This document shows positions 32,137 through 42,360 of a stretch of DNA of 64,000 nucleotides, one piece after another (within the stretch, counting starts at the first letter, position 1; each line of letters begins with the position of its first letter). A program made the translations under genes and the position numbers. Origin of the DNA: Bacteriovoracaceae bacterium (GTDB lineage Bacteria; Bdellovibrionota; Bacteriovoracia; Bacteriovoracales; Bacteriovoracaceae); contig CANEUH010000001.1 of NCBI GenBank assembly GCA_947441615.1, positions 1 to 64,000 on the forward strand. The letters are read 5' to 3'. The notes beneath the pieces are model-generated. The model was not told the DNA's origin and ran no database searches. It was given only the letters and a program-made list of their open reading frames with translations.

Positions 32137-33087
32137 ATGTTGAATAAATTTATAAAAGAATTCCCAACTGAGCTTAAGCGAGTCTTCAAAACTGAGGACA
32201 GTCGGTTCATCGTGCTAGTTGGTCTCAAGGTTTGTGGGATTTCCATGGCGGTGACTTCCATCGTGTATTGGTTTCTTTTTGAAGTGATGAAACTTAATTA
32301 TGTTTTCTTTAGGGCCCATGGTTTTCCAGATCTTCAAGACTCTAGTTCTTTTTTTGATATGATTATTCAAGAAGCGATGGAAAATGCTCCCATTTTATTT
32401 GGCATACATATTGGATTATTTTTTGTTGGTGCTTATGTCGGATGGTTAATTCTTCGTCCCTTTAAGAAAATGGGAGATTACTGTGAGGAAGTGATTCAAA
32501 ATCCGAACACTGCCTACATCGTAGATGAGTTCAGTACCTATAACTTATTCACACGATTTTCAGAATTCTTTTTTGAATATGTTAGAGAGTCCAGAAGAAA
32601 AAATGAAATTGTTTCAAACAGCATTCCTCCTCAGTATTCAAAAATACATAAACCTGTGATGGATAAAATCTTTATGCTTCACTTTGGTCTGCTGTTGATT
32701 TTAATTTCAGTTACGACAGCACTTTTTATAAATGAAAATACTTCGACTGTTTATGAGTCCATGATTGAACTTGCAACCAAGACCCTTAAAGACCAAAAGT
32801 CAGTTAGCCGCTTCTTCACTCAACAGATGTTTATTTTAGACGACATCATGGGGCTTACGATTGCACTCATCTCTTTCTTTTATATATTTCTGGGGCTTCA
32901 TCTTTATTCAAAAGTTTCTGGCGCCGCGTTCGGAATTTTTTCAACAATGCGTTCATTCATGAAGGGGAACCATTCTAGTCGGGTACACCTTGTGGGTTAC
33001 ACCCATCTTCGAGAGTACACACGTAAACTTAATAAATATCTCGATTACATCCAAAATAATTTTTCTAAAGACCGCACCAAGAATTGA
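32137..33087 (+). CDS. Membrane protein with HAMP-like linkers, unknown function
   Basis: The 316-residue protein has four hydrophobic helices in two pairs: residues 28-50 and 92-112, then 185-203 and about 240-262. Each pair is followed by a short cytoplasmic stretch; the last one (FSTMRSFMKGNHSSRVHLVG, then HLREYTRKLNKYLDYI) resembles a HAMP linker. No kinase, methyl-acceptor or cyclase domain is attached. The two halves may be an internal duplication. It overlaps the long form of the next frame by 4 bp. Confidence 0.65.
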   Translation: MLNKFIKEFPTELKRVFKTEDSRFIVLVGLKVCGISMAVTSIVYWFLFEVMKLNYVFFRAHGFPDLQDSSSFFDMIIQEAMENAPILFGIHIGLFFVGAYVGWLILRPFKKMGDYCEEVIQNPNTAYIVDEFSTYNLFTRFSEFFFEYVRESRRKNEIVSNSIPPQYSKIHKPVMDKIFMLHFGLLLILISVTTALFINENTSTVYESMIELATKTLKDQKSVSRFFTQQMFILDDIMGLTIALISFFYIFLGLHLYSKVSGAAFGIFSTMRSFMKGNHSSRVHLVGYTHLREYTRKLNKYLDYIQNNFSKDRTKN

Positions 33088-33137
33088 AACTTTATGATAG
33101 TTTATTAGTGTTTATTTCAACGTATAAAAGGAAAGAT

Positions 33138-33917
33138 ATGAAAAGAATTTCGTTTCTTGCAGCTGCTCTCTTATTAGCGACTGCCTGTACATCAAAAGAA
33201 GATCTCAAGAAAATGATTAAAGAGAATCCAGAAATCATCACTGAAGCGATTGAAGCAAATCCAGCGAAGTTCATTGATGCTTTGAATAGTGCTGTTAAAA
33301 AAGCACAAGAAGGCGAAGGGAAACGTCGCGAGGAAGAAGAGAAGAAAGCACTTGAAGAGTCTTTCACTAAGCCACTAGAGCCACAGATTCGCGCTGATGA
33401 GAGTTTTAGAGGCAATAAGGATGCGACGATTACTCTTGTTGAATATTCTGATTTTGAATGTCCTTTCTGTTCGAGAGGATTTAATACAGTGATGGAACTC
33501 ATGAGTAAGTATGAAGGGAAAATTCGCTTCGTTTATAAGCATCTTCCACTAAGTTTTCACCCTCAAGCAATGCCTGCTTCTCAATACTTCGAAGCCATTC
33601 GTCTTCAAAGCCCAGAGAAAGCTTGGCAATTTCACGATAGAGTTTACAAGGATCAACGTAAGCTTCAGAATGGTGAAGCCTTTCTTAAAGCGATTGCTAA
33701 GGATTTAAAAGTTGATATGGCAAAACTTGCCAAGGACGTAAAATCAGAAGTCGTTCAAAAGAGAATTGACGAAGATATGGCCGAGGCAGCTAAATTTGGT
33801 TTCCAAGGTACTCCAGGATTCCTACTTAATGGGATCCCTGTTAAAGGGGCTTACCCAACAAGTCACTTTGACGGACTGATTGAGGAATTAAAAAAACGCG
33901 GAAAAATTTCTCTTTAA
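33138..33917 (+). CDS. DsbA/thioredoxin-fold lipoprotein
   Basis: The start is the ATG at 33,138 with an AGGAAAG site. A lipoprotein signal (MKRISFLAAALLLATAC) leads to a charged helical region and then a DsbA-like domain: VEYSDFECPFCSRGFN carries the CPFC redox centre, followed by VYKHLPLSFHPQAMPAS and GFQGTPGFLLNG with the cis-proline. It probably handles disulfides in envelope proteins. A terminator follows and separates it from the flagellar operon. Confidence 0.88.
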   Translation: MKRISFLAAALLLATACTSKEDLKKMIKENPEIITEAIEANPAKFIDALNSAVKKAQEGEGKRREEEEKKALEESFTKPLEPQIRADESFRGNKDATITLVEYSDFECPFCSRGFNTVMELMSKYEGKIRFVYKHLPLSFHPQAMPASQYFEAIRLQSPEKAWQFHDRVYKDQRKLQNGEAFLKAIAKDLKVDMAKLAKDVKSEVVQKRIDEDMAEAAKFGFQGTPGFLLNGIPVKGAYPTSHFDGLIEELKKRGKISL

Positions 33918-33941
33918 TTTTTTCTAAATAAGTTTTTAACT

Positions 33942-33974
33942 CCAGGCCCTGATTTATTCAGGGCCTTTTTTTTA
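33942..33974 (+). terminator. Terminator after the DsbA-like gene
   Basis: AGGCCCTGA and TCAGGGCCT pair around a short loop, followed by eight or more T. Confidence 0.88.
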
Positions 33975-34099
33975 TCCTTGCTAGTACCTAACCATTTTAG
34001 TTCTCTTTATTTGTGTGGGAATTATTTTCCCTATCGTCATGGAAGTGACAGACAAGTAGCTGCAAAGAGGCAAAATCTTCCCAAGTTAGGTGACAAACC

Positions 34100-34128
34100 T
34101 TGATTGAAAATTCTTAAGAAGTTATAAT
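34100..34128 (+). promoter_or_regulatory. Sigma-70-like promoter of the flagellar operon
   Basis: TTGATT (34,100-34,105), a 17-bp spacer, then a perfect TATAAT (34,123-34,128). Transcription would begin near 34,135, immediately before a small hairpin (TCCCA/TGGGA, 34,138-34,151) followed by seven T, which would sit at the 5' end of the mRNA. Confidence 0.6.
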
Positions 34129-34173
34129 TTTGACAAGTCCCAGGATTGGGAATTTTTTTACTAAAAGGTTAAG

Positions 34174-34725
34174 ATGGCCGAAGATAATAAAGCAGCACCA
34201 GCTCCAGCAGCTTCAGGTGAAAAGAAAAATCCACTACTCATCATATTGATGGTTGCCAATATTGGGGCCATGGGGACAGTTGCCTTTTTCCAATGGAAAT
34301 TCATGGAAATGGAGGCGAAACGTCCTGACCTTACGCAATTGTTAAAAGAAAAAGATTCTCCTGCGACAGAGGCTTCTGGTGAAGCAGCTGGAGAACAGAA
34401 AACAAATGAAGTTGTAAAAAAAGAAAATCTTCTTCCACTTGATAGTTTTACAGTCAATCTTGCACAGGGAGAGGGTCCTCGACGGTATGTTCGTTTGGAC
34501 GCGGTTTTAAAAATGAGTGATGATGCTAAGGCACCTGAATTTGAGGCGAGAAAACCTCAAATCCGCGACACTATAATAAGTATCCTTAACACGAAAAGAG
34601 CTGATGACCTTCTTAAAAAAGAAGGTAAAGGTTATTTAAAAGAAGAAATAAAAGCTTCAATAAACTCCTTCTTAGTTGATGGAAGAGTTGAAGATATTTA
34701 TTATATTAGTTTCCAGATCAACTAA
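34174..34725 (+). CDS. fliL: Flagellar basal body-associated protein FliL
   Basis: The 183-residue protein has a short cytoplasmic tail, one membrane helix (NPLLIILMVANIGAMG), an acidic linker and the FliL periplasmic domain (LLPLDSFTVNLAQGEGPRRY, then IRDTIISILNTKRADDLLKK). It supports the stator ring around the motor. It is the first gene after the promoter, with AAAGG before the ATG. Confidence 0.92.
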   Translation: MAEDNKAAPAPAASGEKKNPLLIILMVANIGAMGTVAFFQWKFMEMEAKRPDLTQLLKEKDSPATEASGEAAGEQKTNEVVKKENLLPLDSFTVNLAQGEGPRRYVRLDAVLKMSDDAKAPEFEARKPQIRDTIISILNTKRADDLLKKEGKGYLKEEIKASINSFLVDGRVEDIYYISFQIN

Positions 34726-34768
34726 CGAGCAGGACGCTTATTAGTTTAATTTCCCAGGAGGGGAGTGT

Positions 34769-35761
34769 ATGGCCCAAGTACTGAGCCAAGACGAAGTAGA
34801 CGCATTATTAAATGCCGTTAACGAAGATTCGGAAGCTGCCGCAGCTGCCCCTTCTTCTAGCTTTGGGAAAGTCAACGATTCCGATGCCAATATTCAGACT
34901 TACGATCTCACGAATCAAGACAGGGTTATTCGTGGAAGAATGCCTATTCTTGAAATCATTTACGAAAGATTTATTCGTCAATTTCGAGTTTCTCTTTCAA
35001 ATTCACTCAGAAAAATTTCTACGATTTCAATGATCTCAACCGATCTCTTAAAATTTGGGGAATTCGTAAACACTCTGCCGATTCCTTCCTGTATGTGCAT
35101 CATGCGTTTCAATGAACTTCGCGGTCCTGCACTGATTGTTTTTGAATCTAAGCTTGCTTACGCGATTATCGATTCCTATTTCGGTGGAACAGACCGTCCA
35201 TTTACTAAAATTGAAGGAAAAGAATTTACATCGATTGAACTCTCATTCATGAGAAGAGTTATGGATATGGCGATCTCTGATCTTGAAGAGTCTTGGGCCC
35301 CTGTTCATAAAATAGATGCTCAGTACGTAAGAACTGAAATCAATCCTCAGTTTGTTGGTGTCGTTCCTCCTTCTGACGTTATTATTACAACAACTTTTGA
35401 AGTTGAGTTTGAGTCGGCATCTGGAACGATCATGGTGGTGATTCCTTACTCAACCATTGAACCAATTAAGCAAAAACTCTCATCAAGTTACCAAACTGAT
35501 AACGATGTTGTGGATACACTTTGGACTCGTTCAATGCAAGAGCACGTTCAACATGCTCACGCCACAGCTGTTGTGAAGTTAGGTGAAACTGAAATGTCGA
35601 TTGGAGATCTTATTGGTCTTCAAGTTGGGGACATTATACCTCTCTCTCAGGAAGTGTCAGGAGAGCTTGATTTAGAAATTGAAGATGCAAAAAAATTAAA
35701 ATGTCTGATCGGAGTCTATAAAGGAAATCGAGCAGTACAAGTCACTCGAAGAAATTCATAA
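34769..35761 (+). CDS. fliM: Flagellar motor switch protein FliM
   Basis: The 330-residue C-ring protein begins with the CheY-binding motif ([14 protein letters not shown]). The CheC-like middle domain includes [20 protein letters not shown] and AIIDSYFGG; the C-terminal domain matches FliN. Its length is normal, and an AGGAGGGG-type site precedes the ATG. Confidence 0.96.
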   Translation: MAQVLSQDEVDALLNAVNEDSEAAAAAPSSSFGKVNDSDANIQTYDLTNQDRVIRGRMPILEIIYERFIRQFRVSLSNSLRKISTISMISTDLLKFGEFVNTLPIPSCMCIMRFNELRGPALIVFESKLAYAIIDSYFGGTDRPFTKIEGKEFTSIELSFMRRVMDMAISDLEESWAPVHKIDAQYVRTEINPQFVGVVPPSDVIITTTFEVEFESASGTIMVVIPYSTIEPIKQKLSSSYQTDNDVVDTLWTRSMQEHVQHAHATAVVKLGETEMSIGDLIGLQVGDIIPLSQEVSGELDLEIEDAKKLKCLIGVYKGNRAVQVTRRNS

Positions 35762-35774
35762 AAGGAAGATAAAT

Positions 35775-36131
35775 ATGGCGTCAGCAGAAATGTCAGAAAA
35801 CAGTAAAGATGCTATTCGTGAATTAGCTGATCAAATTAAAGCGGGTGATGATGCTCTCAATAAGCTTAAGGTTCAAAACTTAGACTTTATTTTAGACATC
35901 CCACTTAAAGTGAGTGTTGAACTTGGAAGAGCAAAAGTGATCATTAAAGATTTACTTCAACTTGGACAAGGGTCAGTTTTAGAACTTGATAAGCTTGCGG
36001 GTGAACCTTTAGAGGTTTTAGTTAATGGCAAGTTGGTTGCAAGAGGTGAAGTTGTGGTCGTTAACGAGAAATTCGGTATTCGACTTACAGATATCATAAG
36101 TCCACTTGAGAGAATTGAATCCCTTAAGTAA
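35775..36131 (+). CDS. fliN: Flagellar motor switch protein FliN
   Basis: The 118-residue protein has the SpoA/FliN domain: [39 protein letters not shown] and [20 protein letters not shown]. It forms the lower C-ring with FliM, just 13 bp upstream. Confidence 0.96.
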   Translation: MASAEMSENSKDAIRELADQIKAGDDALNKLKVQNLDFILDIPLKVSVELGRAKVIIKDLLQLGQGSVLELDKLAGEPLEVLVNGKLVARGEVVVVNEKFGIRLTDIISPLERIESLK

Positions 36132-36170
36132 GTATTTAGTTTCACGAGTAAACCAGGAAGGATTACTGCT

Positions 36171-37358
36171 ATGATTAGGAAGATTGCAATTATTATTATG
36201 ATGGCCTTGGTGGCATTAAGTTCAAATGCCGGTGTCAAGGTGACCTCATTAGACCTTAAAACAAATGGTGCCAACGGTTACATTAGTGTTTCCATTGATG
36301 GCAGATCCAACGAGCTTCCAGACATCAAAGTTTATGGAAAAACAATTGAAATGACTCTGACTGGTGCAGAAGCCTTTGGTGCCATTTCAAAAAATATCAG
36401 AGGGGCGTATCTTTCTGCCAACGTTTTAAACGGTAAGGCGATAGTGAAAGCGACTCTTCCGTACGCTGTAAGAGCTGAGAGTGTAGATCTAGGTTGGAAG
36501 AATAAAAATATCGAAATCATTTTTCCACGCGGAACGGTTGCCAATGCAGAAGTACAGACTGATCGTACCGTCATTCAGTCAACTCCCGTAACTCCTAAGC
36601 CAGAATTCAAACCAGAGAATAAGATTCTCGCTAAAGTCGAAAATGCAACTCCCAAAGAAGCTTTAAATGAAGAGTATTTAAAAAAGCTTATGAATGAGGA
36701 TGCTTCAGGTTCTCAGGATACTGTTCGTCGCGAGACTGATGCTCCACCAGTTGAGATTAAAAACGACGAAGTTAAAATCAAGCAATCAGCGATTCAGAAA
36801 GTGGAATCAGTTCCTACAATAGAGAAACCTGAAACAAAGGTAAAAAACAATACATTCTCATTTGCTGGTTATGCCGCAAAATTCGGAATCTTTCTTGCAC
36901 TTGTTCTTGGACTTTTTTATGGCGTGGTTCAATTACTTAAGAAGGGTGTTTTCAATCGTGGAAAACTTGGTTTTTTAAATAATGCTCAAATGATTCAGGT
37001 CTTATCGACGACCTATATTGCTCCGAAAAGATCTCTTATGGTTGTTAAGGCCCACAAGCAAATTTTCTTAGTTTCAAATTCTGAAAGTGGAATCCAGTTC
37101 CTTTCAGAAATGACCGACACCTCTGGGCTCATAAAAGAGGGTGAGAAGTTTGTGACAGGTACGAACTTTGATCTTAATCTTGGTTCAGCTGAGACGACGA
37201 CTAATGATATTGCTTTTAAAATTAAAGAAGACATTAACGAGTCAACTCCAGTTCCTGAGGAAAAGGGAATTCAAGGGTTAAGTGCTAAAGATATTGTTAA
37301 GTTTTCTGATGAACTAAAGAAAAAAGCTAAAAAACTTAAGCCTATAGAGTTTAACTAA
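36171..37358 (+). CDS. fliO: FliO-like export component with a large periplasmic N-terminal domain
   Basis: FliO is usually little more than a membrane helix plus a short cytoplasmic domain. Here those lie at the C-terminus: GIFLALVLGLFYGVVQLLKK, then IQVLSTTYIAPKRSLMVVKA. In front are about 230 residues that begin with a signal peptide (MIRKIAIIIMMALVALSSNA) and an AMIN-like beta domain (VTSLDLKTNGANGYISVSID). It helps assemble FliP/Q/R, whose genes follow. The start follows an AGGAAGG site. Confidence 0.75.
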   Translation: MIRKIAIIIMMALVALSSNAGVKVTSLDLKTNGANGYISVSIDGRSNELPDIKVYGKTIEMTLTGAEAFGAISKNIRGAYLSANVLNGKAIVKATLPYAVRAESVDLGWKNKNIEIIFPRGTVANAEVQTDRTVIQSTPVTPKPEFKPENKILAKVENATPKEALNEEYLKKLMNEDASGSQDTVRRETDAPPVEIKNDEVKIKQSAIQKVESVPTIEKPETKVKNNTFSFAGYAAKFGIFLALVLGLFYGVVQLLKKGVFNRGKLGFLNNAQMIQVLSTTYIAPKRSLMVVKAHKQIFLVSNSESGIQFLSEMTDTSGLIKEGEKFVTGTNFDLNLGSAETTTNDIAFKIKEDINESTPVPEEKGIQGLSAKDIVKFSDELKKKAKKLKPIEFN

Positions 37359-37359
37359 A

Positions 37360-38103
37360 ATGAAGAAATTATCTCGGCCAGCTCTCGCTATCTTTCTTCT
37401 GTTATTTTCTGGATTTGCTTTCGGACAACAGGCCAATTTACCTGGTGTTGCGGTTAATTTTGGACAAGGAACAAACCTTGTCGATACATTAGAAGTCTTA
37501 CTACTTTTTACTATTTTAACTCTTGCTCCGGCGATTGTTATTTTGTGTACTTCATTCACACGGATTGTTGTCGTTCTCTCGTTTATGAGGCAGGCCCTTG
37601 GTACTCAAAATATGCCACCCAATCAATTGCTGATTGGATTCGCACTTTTTTTGTCTATTTTTGTCATGATGCCGACGGGAAAATCCATCTATGAAAATAC
37701 CATTAAGCCTTACCAGGCCAAACAAATTAACGGCACTGAAGCCCTTTCTGGACTAGAGAGAGATCTTCGTGGCTTTATGGAAAAGCATGTAAGGAAAGCG
37801 GATATCGGTTTGTTTTATGACGTGACTAATACTGTTGCCCCTCAAGATATTAAGGGTGTTCCTACTCATTTTCTCATTCCAGCTTTTATTATCTCTGAAC
37901 TTAAGACCGCGTTTCAAATTGGATTTTTACTTTATATACCATTTATTGTTTTAGATATGGTCGTGGCTTCGGTTCTTATGGCAATGGGGATGATGATGCT
38001 TCCTCCAATGCTTGTTTCGATGCCTTTTAAACTTTTACTTTTTGTGTTGGTTGATGGGTGGCAGCTGGTAACAGGTGCAATCCTAAGATCATTTAATACC
38101 TAA
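37360..38103 (+). CDS. fliP: Flagellar type III export membrane protein FliP
   Basis: The 247-residue protein has a signal peptide and the FliP core (CTSFTRIVVVLSFMRQALGT, then QLLIGFALFLSIFVMMPTG and FLIPAFIISELKTAF). It forms the export gate with FliQ and FliR. It starts 1 bp after fliO ends. Confidence 0.97.
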   Translation: MKKLSRPALAIFLLLFSGFAFGQQANLPGVAVNFGQGTNLVDTLEVLLLFTILTLAPAIVILCTSFTRIVVVLSFMRQALGTQNMPPNQLLIGFALFLSIFVMMPTGKSIYENTIKPYQAKQINGTEALSGLERDLRGFMEKHVRKADIGLFYDVTNTVAPQDIKGVPTHFLIPAFIISELKTAFQIGFLLYIPFIVLDMVVASVLMAMGMMMLPPMLVSMPFKLLLFVLVDGWQLVTGAILRSFNT

Positions 38104-38114
38104 GGAGTTCACTG

Positions 38115-38387
38115 ATGGAAAATGAATTTGCGATTGAGGTAGTCAATCAGGCCATCAGAGTAACATTGATGTTAGCAGCTCCGATGCTTCTAGCAGCTCT
38201 TGTTGTGGGTGTTCTGGTTTCCATCTTTCAAGCCGTCACTCAAATTAATGAGCAGACTCTTTCATTCATTCCAAAAATACTTGTGATTATCGTAGCTCTT
38301 GTGATCTTCAGTCCGTGGATGATGGAAACGATGGTGACATACACCCAGGATCTCTTCACTAGTATCCCAGAATTAATTAGGCGCTAA
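38115..38387 (+). CDS. fliQ: Flagellar export membrane protein FliQ
   Basis: The 90-residue protein has two membrane helices and the family motif GVLVSIFQAVTQINEQTLSF. Its stop overlaps the fliR start by one base. Confidence 0.96.
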   Translation: MENEFAIEVVNQAIRVTLMLAAPMLLAALVVGVLVSIFQAVTQINEQTLSFIPKILVIIVALVIFSPWMMETMVTYTQDLFTSIPELIRR

Positions 38388-39166
38388 TGAACGTAACCAT
38401 CACTGATCAAACTGTCTTCCTGGCCTTTTGGCTGGGCTTTTCTCGCTGGGTAGCGGTTCTTATTCAATTACCAATCTTTGATAATGTCGTGATCCCTAAT
38501 ATTGTAAAGGTTCTTGCTTCCTTTTTAGTGAGCTATGCTTTTTTTCCCTACTTAAAAGGCACACTAGTTGCAGAGGTCAACATGGTGGGAGTGGATAACA
38601 TCTGGATGCTCACGATGTTCCACACTTGTACCGGTCTAATTATTGGATTTTTGGTTAAAAGTATTATTAGTTTATTTATTGCAACAGGTAGCATTGTGAC
38701 CCAACAAATTGGATTCAATTCTGTGAGCTATTTTGACCCCACTCAAGGCCAGCAAGTGGGTCCATTTGAACGCCTGATTGAATGGACGATGCTGATTCTG
38801 ATTTTAACTTCTGGGGCCCTGGTGCCTATGTTTAAAGGAGTGTTTCAGTCATTTATTTCTGTCAATTTCTTAAATGCCGACAAATTGCTCAAATCACCCG
38901 AGTATTTTGTGTTATTCTTTAAGTCAGCTTTCAGTGCCTCGATCCTTTTGGCGGGGCCTCTGATATTTGCAAACTTACTCATGAACTTAGTGATGGGAAT
39001 TGTGGCAAGAACTGTTCCTCAAATGAATGTTCTTATGGTGAGTTTTGTCGTGAATATTGGACTTGGACTGCTTCTCTTCTTAGGAATAGCAGAGGAGTTT
39101 TTCACAGTAAGCTTTGATCTTTACGTTGAAAAATTAGGTGAGTGGTATCAGTTTCTCTCACCATAA
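38387..39166 (+). CDS. fliR: Flagellar export membrane protein FliR
   Basis: The 259-residue, roughly six-helix protein has VFLAFWLGFSRWVAVLIQLP at the N-terminus and ATGSIVTQQIGFNSVSYFDP in the middle, typical of FliR. It completes the FliPQR gate. Confidence 0.93.
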   Translation: MNVTITDQTVFLAFWLGFSRWVAVLIQLPIFDNVVIPNIVKVLASFLVSYAFFPYLKGTLVAEVNMVGVDNIWMLTMFHTCTGLIIGFLVKSIISLFIATGSIVTQQIGFNSVSYFDPTQGQQVGPFERLIEWTMLILILTSGALVPMFKGVFQSFISVNFLNADKLLKSPEYFVLFFKSAFSASILLAGPLIFANLLMNLVMGIVARTVPQMNVLMVSFVVNIGLGLLLFLGIAEEFFTVSFDLYVEKLGEWYQFLSP

Positions 39167-39175
39167 AGGCATAGG

Positions 39176-40252
39176 ATGGCCGACGAGAACGACGACGAAA
39201 AAACGGAAGAGCCCTCCCAGTATAGGATTGATGAGGCCCGTAAGAAAGGTGATGTAGCTTCTTCTAAGGAGCTATCATCTGTACTTCTTCTTTCTGGCTC
39301 TATCTTAACTCTCATTCTCTGCGGAGTTTTCATTTTTGAGTGTTTCTCTGAATACATCGACTGGCTTTACCGGCTGGACTTTCGATCCGTTTATACTCAA
39401 GAAAAATTTAATGATGTGATTACAAAAACGGCTTGGACACTTGTAAAGTGTGTCGGCCCTTCATTTGGCGCCTCGGTTTGTATCGGGGTTCTTTCTCAGT
39501 TTGTGCAAATTGGTTTTCTTTATTCTCCGGAAATTTTGACTGCTGATATTGATCGAATCAATCCCATTAAAGGTTTTGGAAGACTCTTCTCCAAGAAGGC
39601 TTTAGTAGAAGCACTTAAAGGTATTTTTAAGTGTACAGTTGTGATTTTGATTACCTATTCGGTTATGAAGAACAATATTGGTTCTTTTCTTGGGTTTCTT
39701 CACTCAGATGCTGCTGCCTCACTTTCATTTGGTAAGTACCTGATGGTTAAACTTGCATTCTCTATTCTCTTGGGGCTTGGGGTGATCGCGCTCGCTGACT
39801 TTGGTTGGGAGAAGTGGTCCTACCGTCAAAAAATGATGATGAGTAAACAAGAAGCGAAGGAAGAGGCAAAAGAAAAAGATGGTAATCCGGAAGTAAAAAA
39901 CAAAATTCGTCAGATTCAGCGCCAGATGGCCCAAAAAAGAATGATGGATGATGTAAAGAAAGCAGACGTAATTGTTACAAATCCAACTCATATTAGTGTA
40001 GCATTGAAGTATGATGGAGTAACGATGGTGGCCCCATCGGTGACAGCTAAAGGTGCTGATCATTTGGCGTTAAAGATTCGAGAAATTGCCAAAGAAAATG
40101 ATATACCAATAGTTGAAAACATTATGCTTGCTAGAACTTTATATAAAACGGTGAAAGTGGGACACGGAGTTCCTCGAACACTTTATAAAGCAGTAGCAGA
40201 AATTCTTGCTTTCGTTTACAAACTTAAACGTAAACAGAAAGCCTTAAAGTAA
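39176..40252 (+). CDS. flhB: Flagellar export switch protein FlhB
   Basis: The 358-residue protein has an N-terminal EKTEEPSQYRIDEARKKGDV, four membrane helices and the autocleavage motif NPTH in VIVTNPTHISVALKYD. Cleavage between Asn and Pro switches export from rod/hook to filament substrates. Confidence 0.97.
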   Translation: MADENDDEKTEEPSQYRIDEARKKGDVASSKELSSVLLLSGSILTLILCGVFIFECFSEYIDWLYRLDFRSVYTQEKFNDVITKTAWTLVKCVGPSFGASVCIGVLSQFVQIGFLYSPEILTADIDRINPIKGFGRLFSKKALVEALKGIFKCTVVILITYSVMKNNIGSFLGFLHSDAAASLSFGKYLMVKLAFSILLGLGVIALADFGWEKWSYRQKMMMSKQEAKEEAKEKDGNPEVKNKIRQIQRQMAQKRMMDDVKKADVIVTNPTHISVALKYDGVTMVAPSVTAKGADHLALKIREIAKENDIPIVENIMLARTLYKTVKVGHGVPRTLYKAVAEILAFVYKLKRKQKALK

Positions 40253-40280
40253 AGCTCAGGATGAGCACACGAGGTAAACC

Positions 40281-42356
40281 ATGGATAGGTTTTTAGAGAA
40301 GCTCAAAATCTTTTCTCAAAATTCAGAACTAGCAGTCGCACTAGGATTGATCATCATCCTTGGGGTTATGGTTGTTCCATTACCTCCGGTGATTCTGGAT
40401 TTATTTTTAGCTTTTTCAATTGCAATCTCTATTGCGATTTTATTGATGTCTGTTTATGCGAAAAAGCCTCTCGATTTCTCGACTTTTCCAACCATCCTTT
40501 TGATTACGACTCTTTTAAGACTCTCACTTAACGTGGCTTCAACAAGAAATATTCTTCTAAACGGTGCTACCGATGGAACGAAAGCTGCTGGTCACATTAT
40601 CGAAGCTTTCGGGGAATTTGTTGTTGGTGGTAACTACGCAGTGGGGATTATTATCTTCATGATTTTAGTTGTTATTAACTTTATCGTTATTACAAAGGGT
40701 GCTGGTAGGGTAGCTGAAGTCAGTGCACGATTCACTTTAGATGCAATGCCTGGTAAGCAAATGGCGATTGATGCAGATTTAAATGCTGGTCTGATTGATG
40801 ACAAAGAGGCCAAAAGACGTCGAGCTGAAGTGGCTCAGGAAGCAGATTTTTATGGATCGATGGATGGTGCTTCTAAGTTCGTACGAGGAGATGCGATTGC
40901 TGGGATTCTCATTACTGCGATTAACATTGTTGGCGGTATTATTGTAGGTGTGGCCCAACAAGATATGGCCTTCTCAGATGCAGCAAGAACTTTTACTCTC
41001 TTAACCGTTGGTGATGGTCTGATTGCTCAGATTCCTGCCCTGATTATTTCAACAGCTGCCGGTATTATTACAACCAGAAACTCAAATTCAGAGGCCCTCG
41101 GTAAGCAAGTGAACGAAGAGTTCACGGCACATCCAAAAGCTTTTTACATTACGGCCGGAGCGATTTCATTTTTTGGACTTATTCCAGGATTTCCGGCGCT
41201 TCCATTTTTTATGATTGGTGGTCTTATTGGTTACGCTGGATTTAAGATTGAGCAGAATAAGGAACTCGCAAAAGTTGCGGCTTCAACAACGGCTGTTGAA
41301 GAAACCAAAGCCAAGAGTGAGACTCTTGAGTCACTTCTTCCTGTGGAACTTGTTCAACTTGAAGTTGGATACGGGATTGTGAACATTGTGGATGCTGAAC
41401 AGAACGGTGATCTTCTTGAGAGGATCTCTCATATTCGTAAACAATTTGTTCTTGATTGGGGTCTTATTATCCCTTCGGTTAGAATTAAGGACAATCTTGA
41501 ACTTAAACCTGGTGGGTACTCGATCAAGCTAAAGGGAGTCGAGATCGCCAAGGGTGAATTGATGTCTGATCACTTGATGGCGATGGATCCAGGGACAGTG
41601 ATTGAGCAAATGGAAGGAATCGAAACGAAAGAGCCTGTCTTTGGTCTTCCTGCTATTTGGATTAATGATGATAAAAAAGACGAAGCTCAATACAATGGCT
41701 ATACCGTTGTAGATCTTTCTACGATTGTGGCGACTCACTTAACTGAAGTTCTTAAGGCGAATCTTTCTGAACTCTTTGGACGTCAAGAATTAGTTAAAGT
41801 TCTCGATACATTTAAAGAAGAAAATCCAAAAGTTGTGACAGACCTTGTTCCGGATATTATGCCACTTGGAACAGTGCTCAAGGTTCTTCAGGGACTCTTA
41901 CGAGAAGGTGTTTCCGTTAGAGATCTTAGAACAATTCTTGAAACACTTGCTGAATTTGGAACTTCAACAAAAGATGCGGATGCTCTTTGTGAATACGTTC
42001 GCCAGGCACTTTATAGAACGATTACTGAAAAAATTAAAGGCTCTCAAGGCGATGTTCCGTTATTTACTCTCGATAGAGTGCTTGAGGAAACTGTCGCTCG
42101 CTCAATCATCCAAACGGACCAGGGCTCACAATTAAATCTTGACCCGAAAGTCACCCAGACAATTCTGGCATCACTGAATGAAAAAATTGAAGAAGCGACT
42201 TCCCAGGGTGAAAAGATGGTTGTTCTGTGTTCTCCCGTGATTCGTCGTCATTTCAAGCGCTTGACTGAGAAATTCATTCCCAACCTGATGGTCGTTAGTC
42301 ATAATGAATTAAGTCCGGAAGTTAATATTAGATCTCTTGGTACAGTGAGGCTGTAA
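40281..42356 (+). CDS. flhA: Flagellar export apparatus protein FlhA
   Basis: The 691-residue protein has eight N-terminal membrane helices and the strongly conserved loop RVAEVSARFTLDAMPGKQMA, then ADLNAGLIDDKEAKRRR, before a large cytoplasmic ring domain that receives export cargo. The length is normal. It lies 28 bp after flhB. Confidence 0.97.
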   Translation: MDRFLEKLKIFSQNSELAVALGLIIILGVMVVPLPPVILDLFLAFSIAISIAILLMSVYAKKPLDFSTFPTILLITTLLRLSLNVASTRNILLNGATDGTKAAGHIIEAFGEFVVGGNYAVGIIIFMILVVINFIVITKGAGRVAEVSARFTLDAMPGKQMAIDADLNAGLIDDKEAKRRRAEVAQEADFYGSMDGASKFVRGDAIAGILITAINIVGGIIVGVAQQDMAFSDAARTFTLLTVGDGLIAQIPALIISTAAGIITTRNSNSEALGKQVNEEFTAHPKAFYITAGAISFFGLIPGFPALPFFMIGGLIGYAGFKIEQNKELAKVAASTTAVEETKAKSETLESLLPVELVQLEVGYGIVNIVDAEQNGDLLERISHIRKQFVLDWGLIIPSVRIKDNLELKPGGYSIKLKGVEIAKGELMSDHLMAMDPGTVIEQMEGIETKEPVFGLPAIWINDDKKDEAQYNGYTVVDLSTIVATHLTEVLKANLSELFGRQELVKVLDTFKEENPKVVTDLVPDIMPLGTVLKVLQGLLREGVSVRDLRTILETLAEFGTSTKDADALCEYVRQALYRTITEKIKGSQGDVPLFTLDRVLEETVARSIIQTDQGSQLNLDPKVTQTILASLNEKIEEATSQGEKMVVLCSPVIRRHFKRLTEKFIPNLMVVSHNELSPEVNIRSLGTVRL

Positions 42357-42360
42357 TTAA

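Noticed and set aside
33975-34173. Possible riboswitch in front of fliL
   Set aside because: GCAAAG-like fragments are present, but a strong promoter at 34,100-34,128 places them upstream of the likely transcript, and the consensus core is missing.
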